Below are positions 15,057-26,226 of a stretch of DNA of 64,000 nucleotides, piece after piece. Numbering within the stretch: the stretch's first letter is position 1; each line of letters starts with the position of its first letter. This stretch comes from Myxococcales bacterium (GTDB lineage: Bacteria > Myxococcota_A > Polyangia > Haliangiales > Haliangiaceae): assembly GCA_016707895.1 (NCBI GenBank), contig JADJGV010000037.1, positions 372,001 to 436,000 on the forward strand, given 5' to 3'. The position numbers and the translations under genes are program-made. Below the pieces are notes generated by a model. It did not search any database, had not been told where the DNA came from, and saw only the letters and a list, made by a program, of their open reading frames with translations.

Positions 15057-15220
15057 GGCGCGGGCCCAAGGCAAGGCGCGTGCCGTGCGAGCGCCGTCAC
15101 GGTCAGGGCGCGCCGGCCCCGTTGCCGCCGCCGCGGTGGTGGTGCTTGGTCACGTCGCCGAGCGCGCTGTCCACGCGGCGTCACACCTTCACCGTCAACC
15201 GCCGTTGGTGGGGCGCCGCC

Positions 15221-15400
15221 TCAGCCTTCGCCGAAACCGCACTGCGCGCTGCAGGTCGCGCTGAGCGCCGCGCACGTCTGCGCGTTGGCCGCGCCGCCGG
15301 CGTTGGCGTTGATGCACGCGACGCAGTCGGCGCTGGTGGCGAGCACGCCCACGACCTCGCCCTCGACCTCGGCCTCACAGGCGGCGACGTCGGTGCCGGG
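15221..15400 (-). pseudogene. Cys-rich C-terminal fragment without a start
   Basis: A minus-strand frame ends with protein-like sequence: GTDVAACEAEVEGEVVGVLA, then TSADCVACINANAGGAAN, then AQTCAALSATCSAQCGFGEG. The spaced cysteines look like the C-terminal domain of a secreted Cys-rich protein. Upstream the frame dissolves into the antisense-like shadow of the YndJ gene and no start is convincing. Either a remnant or the end of a gene with an unseen short start. Confidence 0.35.
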
Positions 15401-15408
15401 CGCGCCGG

Positions 15409-17004
15409 TCAGCGCCGCGGGCGCATCGCGTAGTCGAGCGTCACGAACCGCACACCGCACAGCCATACTTGGTGGCGCGCGATGGTCGTGAAGCCCGCCG
15501 GCGTGGCCGCGCGCAGGTCGGCGGGGGCGGCGGGATCGTCGGCGGTCCAGACGTCGATCACCTCGGACAGCGGCAGGCGGATCGGCGCGGTCCAGCGCCC
15601 GACGCGCGCGACGTAGTAGATGCCGGCGTCGCCGCCGACCTGCGTCGACACCCGCACGCCGCGGGCGAGGTGATCCATCCGCAGCACGCTGGTCATCGAG
15701 CCGCCGGGCAGCGGGAACGCGATGTTCATGTACGCGCGGCCGGCGTGGGCGTGGGTCGCGTACGCGGCGACGTACATCGCGCGGCCGTCGGCGTACTGGC
15801 GGATCCACGCGCGCGGATCGCGGCGGCCGTCGCGGGCCGCGGCGAGGCCGACGATCCGGCTGGTGATGCCCTCGTCGCCGCGCTCGGCGTCGGTGGGCAG
15901 ATCGAGCTGCCCGAGCCGACGGCCGATCCGCTGCCACAGCCGCGCGCCGACGCGGAAGCCGCGCCGCCAGGTCGGGCGCACGACCAGATCGTGATCGGCG
16001 GTGCGCTCGTAGAAGGCGCGGATGGCCGGCGCGACGGCCGCCGCGTCGAGGCCGGCGTGGCCCAGCGCGGCGAGGTCGTCGACCAGGCCGCGCGGCGCGC
16101 CCACCTGCTGATCGTCGAAGAACCGCGGCCCGACGTGGGCGCGGCCGCGCACGCGGGACAGCGGCGGGTGATCGTGGCCGGCCAGCGCGCCGGCGCGCGC
16201 GGTCGCGAGCAGGCCCGGCAGCGCGACGCCGAGCAGGTTGAGCGCGCCGTGCGCCACCAGCATCGTGGTCAGCGCGTCGAGGTCGCCCAGCCGCAGCGGC
16301 GCCAGCCAGCCGCGGCTCGCGTACTGCGCCGCCAGGATCATCGTCGCGATCAGCGCGGCGCCGGCGACGCGCGCCAGCGCGCCGCGGGTGAGCAGGACCA
16401 GCGCGCCGCCCAGGCCGGCGGTGGCCATCGTCAGCGCGGCGGCCTGCTCGAGCCAGCGCGGCCCGGCGATGCCGGCGGCGGTGAGCGGCACCGCGAGCAC
16501 CGCGACGATGGCGACCGCGCCGGCGACCCGGCCGCGGCCGACGACCGCGCGCCCGACGATGATCGGCAAGAACGCACCGGCGACGTGGAAGTGCGCGGCG
16601 GTCAGGCCGACCCACAGCGGCGGGTAACCGAGCAGATCGACGCCGGCGCGGTGCGCGAGCAGCCACAGCGCGCCGCCCGGCCACAAGACCAGGCCGGCGG
16701 CGGTGGCGACCTCGGCCGGCACGCGCAGGCCGCGCGCCGCCAGCCGACCGAGCCCGTGCAGCCCGAACAGCGCGCACGCGATCGCGTAGGGCAGGGTGAG
16801 CAGCGTCGCGCCGGCGCCGGCCGGCAGCCACAGCGCGATCGCCGCCAGCGCGCCGGCCGGCAGCGCCAGCCGCCGCGCGACGACCACCAGCGGCGCCCGC
16901 GCGCCGTCGCGATCGCGGCCGTCGACCGCCGCCGCCGCGATCGGCGCCAGCACCGCGACCACCACCGCGAGCGCCGCCGCCAGCCCGTCGACGAGCAGGG
17001 TCAC
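15409..17004 (-). CDS. YndJ-family membrane protein
   Basis: Predicted 531-residue protein. Residues 1-300 hold about nine membrane helices with a conserved HFHVAGAFLPIIVG segment (PPLWVGLTAAHFHVAGAF). Residues 320-531 form a soluble domain (FYERTADHDLVVRPTWRRGF, YADGRAMYVAAYATHAHAGR, MNIAFPLPGGSMTSVLRMDH). Both halves match my recollection of the YndJ-like family; its function is not established. The GTG start overlaps the DCC-family gene (GTGA), a pairing consistent with a shared membrane redox or lipid role. The frame stays open upstream, but that part is antisense shadow over the DCC gene. Confidence 0.65.
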   Translation of the reverse strand: MTLLVDGLAAALAVVVAVLAPIAAAAVDGRDRDGARAPLVVVARRLALPAGALAAIALWLPAGAGATLLTLPYAIACALFGLHGLGRLAARGLRVPAEVATAAGLVLWPGGALWLLAHRAGVDLLGYPPLWVGLTAAHFHVAGAFLPIIVGRAVVGRGRVAGAVAIVAVLAVPLTAAGIAGPRWLEQAAALTMATAGLGGALVLLTRGALARVAGAALIATMILAAQYASRGWLAPLRLGDLDALTTMLVAHGALNLLGVALPGLLATARAGALAGHDHPPLSRVRGRAHVGPRFFDDQQVGAPRGLVDDLAALGHAGLDAAAVAPAIRAFYERTADHDLVVRPTWRRGFRVGARLWQRIGRRLGQLDLPTDAERGDEGITSRIVGLAAARDGRRDPRAWIRQYADGRAMYVAAYATHAHAGRAYMNIAFPLPGGSMTSVLRMDHLARGVRVSTQVGGDAGIYYVARVGRWTAPIRLPLSEVIDVWTADDPAAPADLRAATPAGFTTIARHQVWLCGVRFVTLDYAMRPRR

Positions 17005-17411
17005 GGCAGCAGCTGGGCGCGCTCGTCGGCGGTGGGCAGCCGGCAGGTGTCGTAGTGGCCGAACAGCCGGTAGCGCAGCCGCGCGACCACGCGATAGCCG
17101 AGATCGAGCGGCCACGCCGGCAGCCAGCGGAACGCGTAGGCCCAGCGCCACGGCCGGGTCAGGTGGCGCGCGGCGTGGAGGAACACCTTGCTGCGCAGGA
17201 ACATGCGATCGCCGTCGATCAGCACCACCGATTCCAGCGTCGCCGGGATCGGGTAGGTCGCGCGCAGCGCCGCCGCGGTCTCGCCTTGCAGCGGCGCGTA
17301 CCACAGCCGCCGCCGGTCGCGCTTCATCAGCCAGCGCACCGAGCGGTGGCACAGCCCGCAGGTGCCGTCGTACAGCACGACCGGTTGCGGGATGGCGGCG
17401 GGCACGTCCAT
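17001..17411 (-). CDS. DCC-family thiol-disulfide oxidoreductase-like protein
   Basis: Predicted 136-residue protein with the family signature DGTCGLCHRSVRWLMKRD at residues 15-32: a CxxC motif in a thioredoxin-like context. PLQGETAAAL, VLIDGDRMFLRSKVFLHAAR and the W/Y/R-rich C-terminal half follow. Length is normal for DUF393/DCC proteins. It is upstream of, and coupled to, the YndJ gene. The partner protein and electron source are unknown. Confidence 0.85.
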   Translation of the reverse strand: MDVPAAIPQPVVLYDGTCGLCHRSVRWLMKRDRRRLWYAPLQGETAAALRATYPIPATLESVVLIDGDRMFLRSKVFLHAARHLTRPWRWAYAFRWLPAWPLDLGYRVVARLRYRLFGHYDTCRLPTADERAQLLP

Positions 17412-17504
17412 GAGATGCCGCTAGCCTAGCCTTGGTGGCGCCCCGCCGCTCGTCGGCGAGCCGGTCGTCGCGCGCGGGCGCTGCCCGGGGGCGCCGAAGG
17501 CGGC

Positions 17505-17510
17505 TAGACT
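17505..17510 (+). promoter_or_regulatory. -10-like TAGACT six bases before a GTG start
   Basis: TAGACT-CGCCGG-GTG at 17517, with no Shine-Dalgarno sequence. The same geometry is seen at 7022 and 59252. Confidence 0.4.
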
Positions 17511-17516
17511 CGCCGG

Positions 17517-17855
17517 GTGCGCGCGCCGTTGGCCCTCCTGGTCGCGCTCGTCGGCTGCACCCGCGGCGACGACGTCCCGGCGCCGGCCATCGCCGCGCTG
17601 ACCCCGGCCAGCGGCGCGGCCGGCGACGCGATCGTGATCACCGGCAGCGACTTCTGCCAGAACCCGGAGCCGGACGACGAGGCGACCTGTCTGCACACCG
17701 GCACGGTCGTCTTCGGCAGCGTGCCCTCCGCCGCCTCGGCGTGGAGCGACCACGAGGTGCAGGTCGGTGTCCCCGCGGGGCTGACCGTGCCGGTGCAGGT
17801 GCGGGTGCAGGTCGCCGGGCGCAGCTCCAACGGCGCCACCTTCACGCCGCGCTGA
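17517..17855 (+). CDS. IPT/TIG-domain lipoprotein
   Basis: Predicted 112-residue lipoprotein. The short signal ends at LVALVGC (Cys14). A single immunoglobulin-like IPT/TIG fold follows: IAALTPASGAAGDAIVITGS DF, then VVFGSVPSAASAWSDHEVQV and VQVAGRSSNGATFTPR. Such domains bind surface partners. The GTG start is six bases after TAGACT, suggesting a leaderless message. It converges on glnS, whose stop is 25 bp away. Confidence 0.75.
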   Translation: MRAPLALLVALVGCTRGDDVPAPAIAALTPASGAAGDAIVITGSDFCQNPEPDDEATCLHTGTVVFGSVPSAASAWSDHEVQVGVPAGLTVPVQVRVQVAGRSSNGATFTPR

Positions 17856-17879
17856 TCGCGGGCCGCGCGACTCCGCGGA

Positions 17880-20210
<2,331 letters not shown>

Positions 20211-20263
20211 GGCTTACCACGGCGGCGCCGCCGCGCGCCGCCGTGCGTCGCCGTGACCGCGCG

Positions 20264-20839
20264 TCAGTCGCCCTTGGCGCGATCGAACCGCTTGAGGTTC
20301 TCGATCCGGATCAGGACGCGCTCTTCTTCGCCGACCCGGGTCGACCAGTCGGGCATCCGCGGATCGGTCCAGCGCGCGTTCGCGACCGCCTTCACCATGC
20401 ACGCCTCGACCTTGGCGTCGCCCAGCGTGCTCTCGTGGACCTTGACGTCGTGGATGGACACGGCGCCGCCCTTGATCTCCCACCGGAACAGCAGCCGCAG
20501 CTTGGCCTTGGGCGGCAGCCCGCCCTCGTAGCAGTCGTGGGCGACGCCGGTCAGGCGGCGGCTGTAGACCTCGTCGATCGTCTCGTAGAACTCGTCGGAG
20601 TCGATCGGGATGGGGGCGTCCTCGTCGGGCTCGTCGCGCTCGAACGCCGCCACCGGGCCTTCGCCCGTCGGGTGGTCGGGCAGGCTCGGCGCCGGTCGCG
20701 CGCCCGGGGCCGGGCCGGGGGGCGTCGCCGCGGCGGGCGCGGGGGCTGGCGCCGCCGCGTGCGGCTCGGCCCGGAGGCTGCGCCACAGCAGCAGCGCGCC
20801 GATCAGCACGGCCACGGCTCCGAGCGCGAGCCACTTCAT
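20264..20839 (-). CDS. Membrane-anchored protein with TonB/AgmX-like C-terminal domain
   Basis: Predicted 191-residue protein: one N-terminal membrane anchor (LALGAVAVLIGALLLWRSL), an Ala/Pro-rich linker (26-70) and a C-terminal domain. In that domain a Cys and conserved strands appear (VAHDCYEGGLPPKAKLRLLF, WEIKGGAVSIHDVKVHESTL, EACMVKAVANARWTDP). This resembles the TonB-like or AgmX/PglI C-terminal domains common in myxobacteria. The ATG follows the previous gene's stop by one base, so the two are co-transcribed. Role unknown. Confidence 0.6.
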   Translation of the reverse strand: MKWLALGAVAVLIGALLLWRSLRAEPHAAAPAPAPAAATPPGPAPGARPAPSLPDHPTGEGPVAAFERDEPDEDAPIPIDSDEFYETIDEVYSRRLTGVAHDCYEGGLPPKAKLRLLFRWEIKGGAVSIHDVKVHESTLGDAKVEACMVKAVANARWTDPRMPDWSTRVGEEERVLIRIENLKRFDRAKGD

Positions 20840-20840
20840 C

Positions 20841-21344
20841 TCACGCCTGCGGGATCTGGTTCGACGAGTGGGTCTCGAAGTCGCCGAGCCCGTCGATGGT
20901 GCCGTCGGGGTGCAGCGCCGGGTGCAGGTTCCACACCTGCGTGCCGTCGGCGGAGTAGATGAGGAGGATGCCCTCGCAGACGCCGCCCGCGGACGACGAC
21001 ACGCTGACCGACGCGGTCGGGTCCGCGGGGTCGGTCTGGTAGTGGTAGAGGAACGTGTGGTCGGGCTCCTCGGCGGCCAGGTCGCGCTCGATCCGGATCT
21101 GGTACTGGCCGAGCGGCGTCGGCATCGGGTTGCAGGTGTTGGCGACCTGGGCGAGCGTGAACGTCCAGGTCCCGACCGGCCAGCACCCGTTGACGTCGGC
21201 CGGCTTGGTCTCGAGCACCGCGCTGCCGCTCGCGGTGAACTGCGTCGAGCACAGCAGCTCGTCGCCGCTGTCGCCAACCGAGCCGTCACAGCCCAGCGCG
21301 AGCGTGGTCAGCGCGGTCGCGAGAAACAGGGTCCGTTTGCGCAT
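20841..21344 (-). CDS. Lipoprotein of unknown function
   Basis: Predicted 167-residue lipoprotein. The signal MRKRTLFLATALTTLALGC precedes DGSVGDSGDELLC. Beta-strand-like segments (GCWPVGTWTFTLAQV, YQIRIERDLAAEEPDHTFLY, GILLIYSADGTQVWNLHP) follow. GGAGG lies seven bases upstream of the ATG. No known domain seen. Confidence 0.7.
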   Translation of the reverse strand: MRKRTLFLATALTTLALGCDGSVGDSGDELLCSTQFTASGSAVLETKPADVNGCWPVGTWTFTLAQVANTCNPMPTPLGQYQIRIERDLAAEEPDHTFLYHYQTDPADPTASVSVSSSAGGVCEGILLIYSADGTQVWNLHPALHPDGTIDGLGDFETHSSNQIPQA

Positions 21345-21530
21345 GCAGGCCTCCGGTACGGATCGTGAAGCAACGTAAGTGCCATGCCATCCCCCACCTC
21401 GAACCATCGTAGCAGCACGCAGGGCGGCCGGTCCGCGCCGGCGTGCGGGAAGTCGGCTCCCCACGTGGTGGGGACTCCGGACTCCCTAGGTTGTCTCGCG
21501 CCCCCGCGCCGTGCATATGATGGTCGGAGC

Positions 21531-22586
21531 ATGGGGACTCGCGTCACCTCGATCGCGTGGGGGCTGGCGTGCGCGCTGGCGCTCGCGGCGTGCGGCTCGT
21601 CGTCATCGTCGGCACCGGCGCCGACCCCGAGCCCGCCGGACGCGGCGCCCGCGCCCGACGCGGTCGCGCTCACCGTCCCCGAGGACGGCGAGGAGTACAT
21701 CCCCGCCGAGTTCAAGGCTGGCGCCGATCGCTGGCGCGACACCGGCATCTACATCGACGGCAAGTTCGTCGGGCTGCTCAACTGGCCCGAGCTGCCGCTG
21801 GCGCTGGCCCCGGTGTGGATCAAGGTGAAGGCCTCGGCGCCCAAGCGCTACGGCACGAGCGATACCGGCTGGAAGTGGGCCCGGGAGCGCCGCTACCGCT
21901 TCCGCGACCTGGTGACCGCGCTCGGGGTCGCCCCTGCCAAGGTGCGCGAGATCCACGTCTACGGGCCGCGCTTCTCGCAGACCACCATCGTCACCGGCAA
22001 GCAGCTCGCCAGCAAGCTCGCCGACGAGTGGTACTTCCGGTTCGGCGGGAACGTGCGCGGCAAGGCGATCGAGGCGTTGCCCGACGGCCTCGGCAACGGC
22101 GTCGCCGCCGACAAGGTGTCGGCGGTGATGATCTACATCGAGAAGGCACCGCCGGTCCTGGATCGCGCCCGCGGCCTGATCCTCGACGGCGAGGTTCAGC
22201 AGGGCGTGCCGTATTTCGGGACCCCGCTGCGTGGCGGCGTCCGGGTCTACAAGGACGATCGCCTGGTGGCGTACATCAAGCGCCAGGACCTGCCGACCGA
22301 TCAGGCCAACACCACGTCGGGCGAGCCGCGCTGGCAGCTGTTCCCCTACCTGATCAGCCATGGCGTCGACCTGAGCGACGTCGCCGAGGGCTGGGTGGTG
22401 CGGCAGGAGGCGTGGGCCGAGCGGTTCGACAAAGCGCAGCTCGAGACCATCTGGTTCGCGGCTGGCGCCCAGGCCAAGGGCCACATCGAGCTCGGCGATC
22501 AGAAGGTGAAGGCCCAGGCGCTGATCCTCCGGTCCCGCCCCCTCACGGCGGCGGAGCGCCCGGCCCCGGATCCCGAGGAACTCTAG
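21531..22586 (+). CDS. Large lipoprotein of unknown function
   Basis: Predicted 351-residue lipoprotein. Signal through LALAACGSSSSS, an Ala/Pro/Asp linker, then a folded region with GIYIDGKFVGLLNWPELP, KWARERRYRFRDLVTALGV, VREIHVYGPRFSQTTIVTGK and GVRVYKDDRLVAYIKRQDLP. The segments GKxVGxL and DDRLVAYIK look like repeated beta-domain elements. The ATG follows GGAG closely. A G+C-rich hairpin follows the stop. Unrecognised family. Confidence 0.72.
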   Translation: MGTRVTSIAWGLACALALAACGSSSSSAPAPTPSPPDAAPAPDAVALTVPEDGEEYIPAEFKAGADRWRDTGIYIDGKFVGLLNWPELPLALAPVWIKVKASAPKRYGTSDTGWKWARERRYRFRDLVTALGVAPAKVREIHVYGPRFSQTTIVTGKQLASKLADEWYFRFGGNVRGKAIEALPDGLGNGVAADKVSAVMIYIEKAPPVLDRARGLILDGEVQQGVPYFGTPLRGGVRVYKDDRLVAYIKRQDLPTDQANTTSGEPRWQLFPYLISHGVDLSDVAEGWVVRQEAWAERFDKAQLETIWFAAGAQAKGHIELGDQKVKAQALILRSRPLTAAERPAPDPEEL

Positions 22587-22595
22587 GCCCCGGCG

Positions 22596-22615
22596 GCGGG
22601 GAGTTGTCCCCCCGC
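22596..22615 (+). terminator. Hairpin after the lipoprotein gene
   Basis: GCGGGG-N8-CCCCGC begins ten bases after the stop at 22586. No T run follows, so it is only a possible terminator. Confidence 0.35.
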
Positions 22616-22726
22616 TCGGAGACGATCCCTTCTTCATGATCTCAGATGGTTACGGCCTTCTTGGCCCGGCACGAGGGCTGCAAAGATAACAGCCAGGTAA
22701 CAACCCAACCCGAGAAGGCCACCACC

Positions 22727-24646
22727 ATGAACATGCTGAAGACCACCATCTTTGTGAGCGCCCTGGCTGGCCTCGCGGGCCAGGCGTCGGCCCAGGCCAT
22801 CAACGAGGTCGGCCGCGCCGAGGCGTATCAGATCTCGGCCGCCGCCGATGACGACCGGGCGCCGGTCCGCACCGGCACCGATGGGATCGCCCGCCTGAAG
22901 ATGACCGACGAGGAGCACACCAACGAGCAGGCCGCGGTGAAGTTCAGCCCGGACGGTCGCCGCGCCCTCTACGTGCACATGCGCACCAGCAAGATCAACA
23001 TCGGCACCGGCCGCGAGGCGCCGCCGGTCGAGCGCGTGCAGTGCGCGCTGTCGGCGCTCGAGCTGAAGGTCAACGCCGAGGGCCGCCTCGCGGTGGGCCG
23101 GCCGGCGACTGCGCAGTACGACATCTGGGCCACCTCCAACAACGGCCAAGAGTACCGCCAGTGCCACAAGCCGGAGCTGGTGGTCATCAACGGCGGCAAG
23201 AACGTCGCGCTGGTCGCCAACTACCAGCCCGAGAACGCCACCAACACCGAGCGCTGGGTCATGGGTGTCTACGACTGGGACATGAACCCGGTCACGCTCA
23301 AGGACGGCAACGGCCAGACGCGCAACATCGTCTCGATCCAGGCCAAGAACAACGACAACTGCTCGATGCACCAGTCGGGCTCGGGTGAGGTCGGCCTGCC
23401 GTACTACGATCAGGGCGGCACCACCCGCATCGCCTCGTGGGGCGGCTGCAACGGCAACGGCAGCGACGACGGGTGGCTGTTCGCCACCGAGTTCAAGTGC
23501 AACAACCCCGGCGCCGCGGCCACCGAGTGCCAGGTCAAGAAGCTGTACAGCGTGTCGCTGGCCCAGCGCGAGGAGCGCTCGCGCGGCTCGTGCACCGTCG
23601 ACGCCGCTGACCGCTCGTACACGGTCTGCACCTGGACCGAGGGCAACACCCAGCCGCAGCACGAAGGCACCTGGATCGCCGCGGTCGACCTGTCCGAGGG
23701 CGTCGCCAACAACGCCCGCGTGCTGTGGAAGGACCGGCTCAGCTACAAGACCACGCTGCAGGTCAACGGCGAGGACCGCGAGTACTACTCGATGCGCGCC
23801 CAGCAGATGCGCGTGATGGCCAAGCAGGCCGACGGCTCGCTCGCCCCGACCGACGAGATCATCTTCCAGGCCACGCTCAACCGCGGCAACAACGTGAACG
23901 ACCGCAAGGGCGGCCGCTCGGACGCGCTCGAGATGGCGGTCATCAAGACCAGCCGTACCGGCTACACCTTCACGATGCCGCTGTCGGTCATCAACCTCGC
24001 CAGCCCGATGCTGCTCGGCACCGACGGCACCCACCTCTCGGGCGCCCCGGCCATGTTCGGCAAGGGCGACCAGCTGATGCCCGGCTTCGTCCAGGTCCAG
24101 GGCAGCCAGACGGGCGGCCTGCAGCAGGACGCGGACGTCCGCACCATCGGCTTCGACCCGATCGCCAAGACCATGCTCAACCTCGGCCAGCACTCGGCCC
24201 GCGCGCCCTACGACCGCCACCTGTACTCGAACTACCTGGGCGACAACCCCGGCAACCAGGGGCGCAACTACGCCGGCTGCGATCTCGTCAAGAACCCGTT
24301 CCTCGACGGCACCGGCGCGGGCACCACCTCCGCCTCGAAGGTCCAGTATTTCACCGCCTGCGCGCTGACGGGCAAGGCCGCGGATCAGCCGGACTCGGCC
24401 ATCAAGCCCTCGGCGTACCTCTCGATCTTCCCGACGGCGTTCTCGGCGGACGCGCCCGACCCGCAGGGCGGCTACAACGACAACGTCCCCGGTGACAACA
24501 CCCCGGACAACCCGGCCCCCGAGGAGCCCGAGCCCTTTGTCCCCGGTTCGGCCGCGGGTGGTTGCTCGACCGGTGGTGGCTCGGCGGGTGGCCTCGCGGC
24601 CCTGGGCCTCGGCCTCGCCGCCCTCCTGCGCCGCCGTCGCAAGTAG
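22727..24646 (+). CDS. Secreted surface protein with MYXO-CTERM-type tag
   Basis: Predicted 639-residue protein with a cleavable Sec signal (MNMLKTTIFVSALAGLAGQA-SAQA). The large mature part has PD40-like strands (VKFSPDGRRALYVHMRTS) and Cys/Trp-rich loops. The C-terminal tag consists of a Pro/Glu/Asp linker, GCSTGGGS, a hydrophobic helix (LAALGLGLAALL) and RRRRK. This layout matches the MYXO-CTERM sorting signal, in which the Cys is processed for cell-surface anchoring. It is followed closely by a dihaem lipoprotein, perhaps a partner. No enzyme motif seen. Confidence 0.8.
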   Translation: MNMLKTTIFVSALAGLAGQASAQAINEVGRAEAYQISAAADDDRAPVRTGTDGIARLKMTDEEHTNEQAAVKFSPDGRRALYVHMRTSKINIGTGREAPPVERVQCALSALELKVNAEGRLAVGRPATAQYDIWATSNNGQEYRQCHKPELVVINGGKNVALVANYQPENATNTERWVMGVYDWDMNPVTLKDGNGQTRNIVSIQAKNNDNCSMHQSGSGEVGLPYYDQGGTTRIASWGGCNGNGSDDGWLFATEFKCNNPGAAATECQVKKLYSVSLAQREERSRGSCTVDAADRSYTVCTWTEGNTQPQHEGTWIAAVDLSEGVANNARVLWKDRLSYKTTLQVNGEDREYYSMRAQQMRVMAKQADGSLAPTDEIIFQATLNRGNNVNDRKGGRSDALEMAVIKTSRTGYTFTMPLSVINLASPMLLGTDGTHLSGAPAMFGKGDQLMPGFVQVQGSQTGGLQQDADVRTIGFDPIAKTMLNLGQHSARAPYDRHLYSNYLGDNPGNQGRNYAGCDLVKNPFLDGTGAGTTSASKVQYFTACALTGKAADQPDSAIKPSAYLSIFPTAFSADAPDPQGGYNDNVPGDNTPDNPAPEEPEPFVPGSAAGGCSTGGGSAGGLAALGLGLAALLRRRRK

Positions 24647-24700
24647 TCCGTGCCCCCCTCGACCACCTCTCTCCAACCAAACGCCTCGGAGAACCCGACC

Positions 24701-25585
24701 ATGTCCATCCGAATCCTCGTCGCGAGTGCGCTTCTGGCCGCGGCCGGCTGCGTGGGAACGCTCGACCCGACCCCGGCGACGGACGCGGGCAACACGGGCG
24801 GTGACGGCGGCGGCGGCGGCGCGGCGCGCCAGGCCTACCTGAGCAACGTCTACCCGATCATGCAGGCCAAGTGCGCCGGGTGCCACTCGACCACCGCCGC
24901 CAACGCCACCCCGTTCGTCGGCGCCAGCGCGGCGAACGCGTACGAGGCCATCGTCGGCTTCACCTCGGTGGTGGGCAACTTCACCGAGACCGGTGCGGCG
25001 ATGTATACCAAGGTCATCGCCGCCGGCGGCCACCAAGGCAAGACCTACAGCGCCGACGAGCAGACCAAGATCAAGGCGTGGCTGGCGGCCGAGGTGACCG
25101 AGCGCAACGGCGGCCCCGGCCCCGGCCCCGGCCCTGGCCCCGAGACCCCGGCGCAGGCCACGGCGCGCCTCATCAGCGAGTGGTCGGGGTGCCTCAAGCT
25201 CGAGGACTTCACCGGCAACAACTTCGGTGGGCGCTGGTCGAACAAGGGCTCGAACCAGGGGAACTGCGAGCAGTGCCACACATCGGGGGCCTACGGCTTC
25301 ATGGCCAACGACGACAACACGCTCATGTACAACACGATCTCGTCAAACAAGTACTACATGATGTCGTTCTTCGCGGTGGACCTGACCGACATGGCGAACC
25401 CGAAGATGGTCCCCAACTTCGGCACGTTCGAGCGCGTCGGGCTGCGGATGGTTCCGCACCAGGATCATCCGGCGTTCAACACCGCGCGCAACGACGACGC
25501 CCTGGTCGCCCTGCAGCAGCTGTACGACCTGACCATGGGCTACAAGACCGCCGGCACCTGCGGCACCCCGAAGATCCCGCAGTGA
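24701..25585 (+). CDS. Dihaem c-type cytochrome lipoprotein
   Basis: Predicted 294-residue lipoprotein: MSIRILVASALLAAAGC, a Gly/Asp linker, then haem motif CAGCH near residue 64 in a cytochrome-c-like context (YLSNVYPIMQAKCAGCHSTT). A GPGPGPGP hinge (about 143-150) precedes a second domain with CEQCH near residue 190. Met-rich distal segments (NKYYMMSFFAVDL, VGLRMVPHQDHPA) could supply axial ligands. Electron transfer at the outer surface with the upstream MYXO-CTERM protein is plausible. Starts after CGGAGAA. Confidence 0.85.
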   Translation: MSIRILVASALLAAAGCVGTLDPTPATDAGNTGGDGGGGGAARQAYLSNVYPIMQAKCAGCHSTTAANATPFVGASAANAYEAIVGFTSVVGNFTETGAAMYTKVIAAGGHQGKTYSADEQTKIKAWLAAEVTERNGGPGPGPGPGPETPAQATARLISEWSGCLKLEDFTGNNFGGRWSNKGSNQGNCEQCHTSGAYGFMANDDNTLMYNTISSNKYYMMSFFAVDLTDMANPKMVPNFGTFERVGLRMVPHQDHPAFNTARNDDALVALQQLYDLTMGYKTAGTCGTPKIPQ

Positions 25586-25590
25586 TGTAG

Positions 25591-25638
25591 AGAGGGTCTT
25601 TCGAAAAGACCCTCCCCCGGCATTCCCCGGGGCCCAGG
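25591..25638 (-). repeat. Two-hairpin intergenic element, copy D (inverted)
   Basis: It begins AGAGGGTCTTTCGAAAAGAC, continues CCTCCCCCGGCATTCCCCGG and ends GGCCCAGG. Its reverse complement fits the copies at 10015 and 61511. It starts six bases after the cytochrome gene and likely terminates it. Confidence 0.65.
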
Positions 25639-25937
<299 letters not shown>

Positions 25938-26204
25938 ATGAGCACCACGACGCCGGTCGCGATCCCGAACCTCCCGGCCCGGCCCGCCACCGCGCCGACC
26001 GATCCCGACGACGTCCCCGCGCCGGTGCACCCCGAGCCCGAGCGGGCGGTGCTGGTGCGCGACGCCTACGGCCAGGATCCCTACGCGCCCGAGGTCCACG
26101 GCGCCGACGGCGAGGCGATCAACCCCGACGTCCACGCCGAGCCGAAAGACCGTGCCGATCCGCTGGTGGCGGCGTTGCGCGAGGTCGAGCCGAAGCCGGC
26201 CTGA
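25938..26204 (+). CDS. Small Pro/Asp-rich protein
   Basis: Predicted 88-residue acidic protein without signal or membrane segment, probably disordered (IPNLPARPATAPTDPDDVPA, then AVLVRDAYGQDPYAPEVHGA). No domain. Support is limited to an ATG and natural-looking composition. Confidence 0.45.
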   Translation: MSTTTPVAIPNLPARPATAPTDPDDVPAPVHPEPERAVLVRDAYGQDPYAPEVHGADGEAINPDVHAEPKDRADPLVAALREVEPKPA

Positions 26205-26226
26205 GGTTCGCCGCGTCGCGGCGACG

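Noticed and set aside
15409..17352. Extending the YndJ gene upstream into the DCC gene
   Set aside because: The extra part is Arg/Ala/Pro-rich shadow of the DCC coding sequence; a GTGA overlap marks the true start.
22634..25279. 881-codon minus-strand open frame
   Set aside because: Antisense to the MYXO-CTERM and dihaem genes; Arg/Gly/Ala/Val-rich without signal or domain, a normal result of high G+C third positions.
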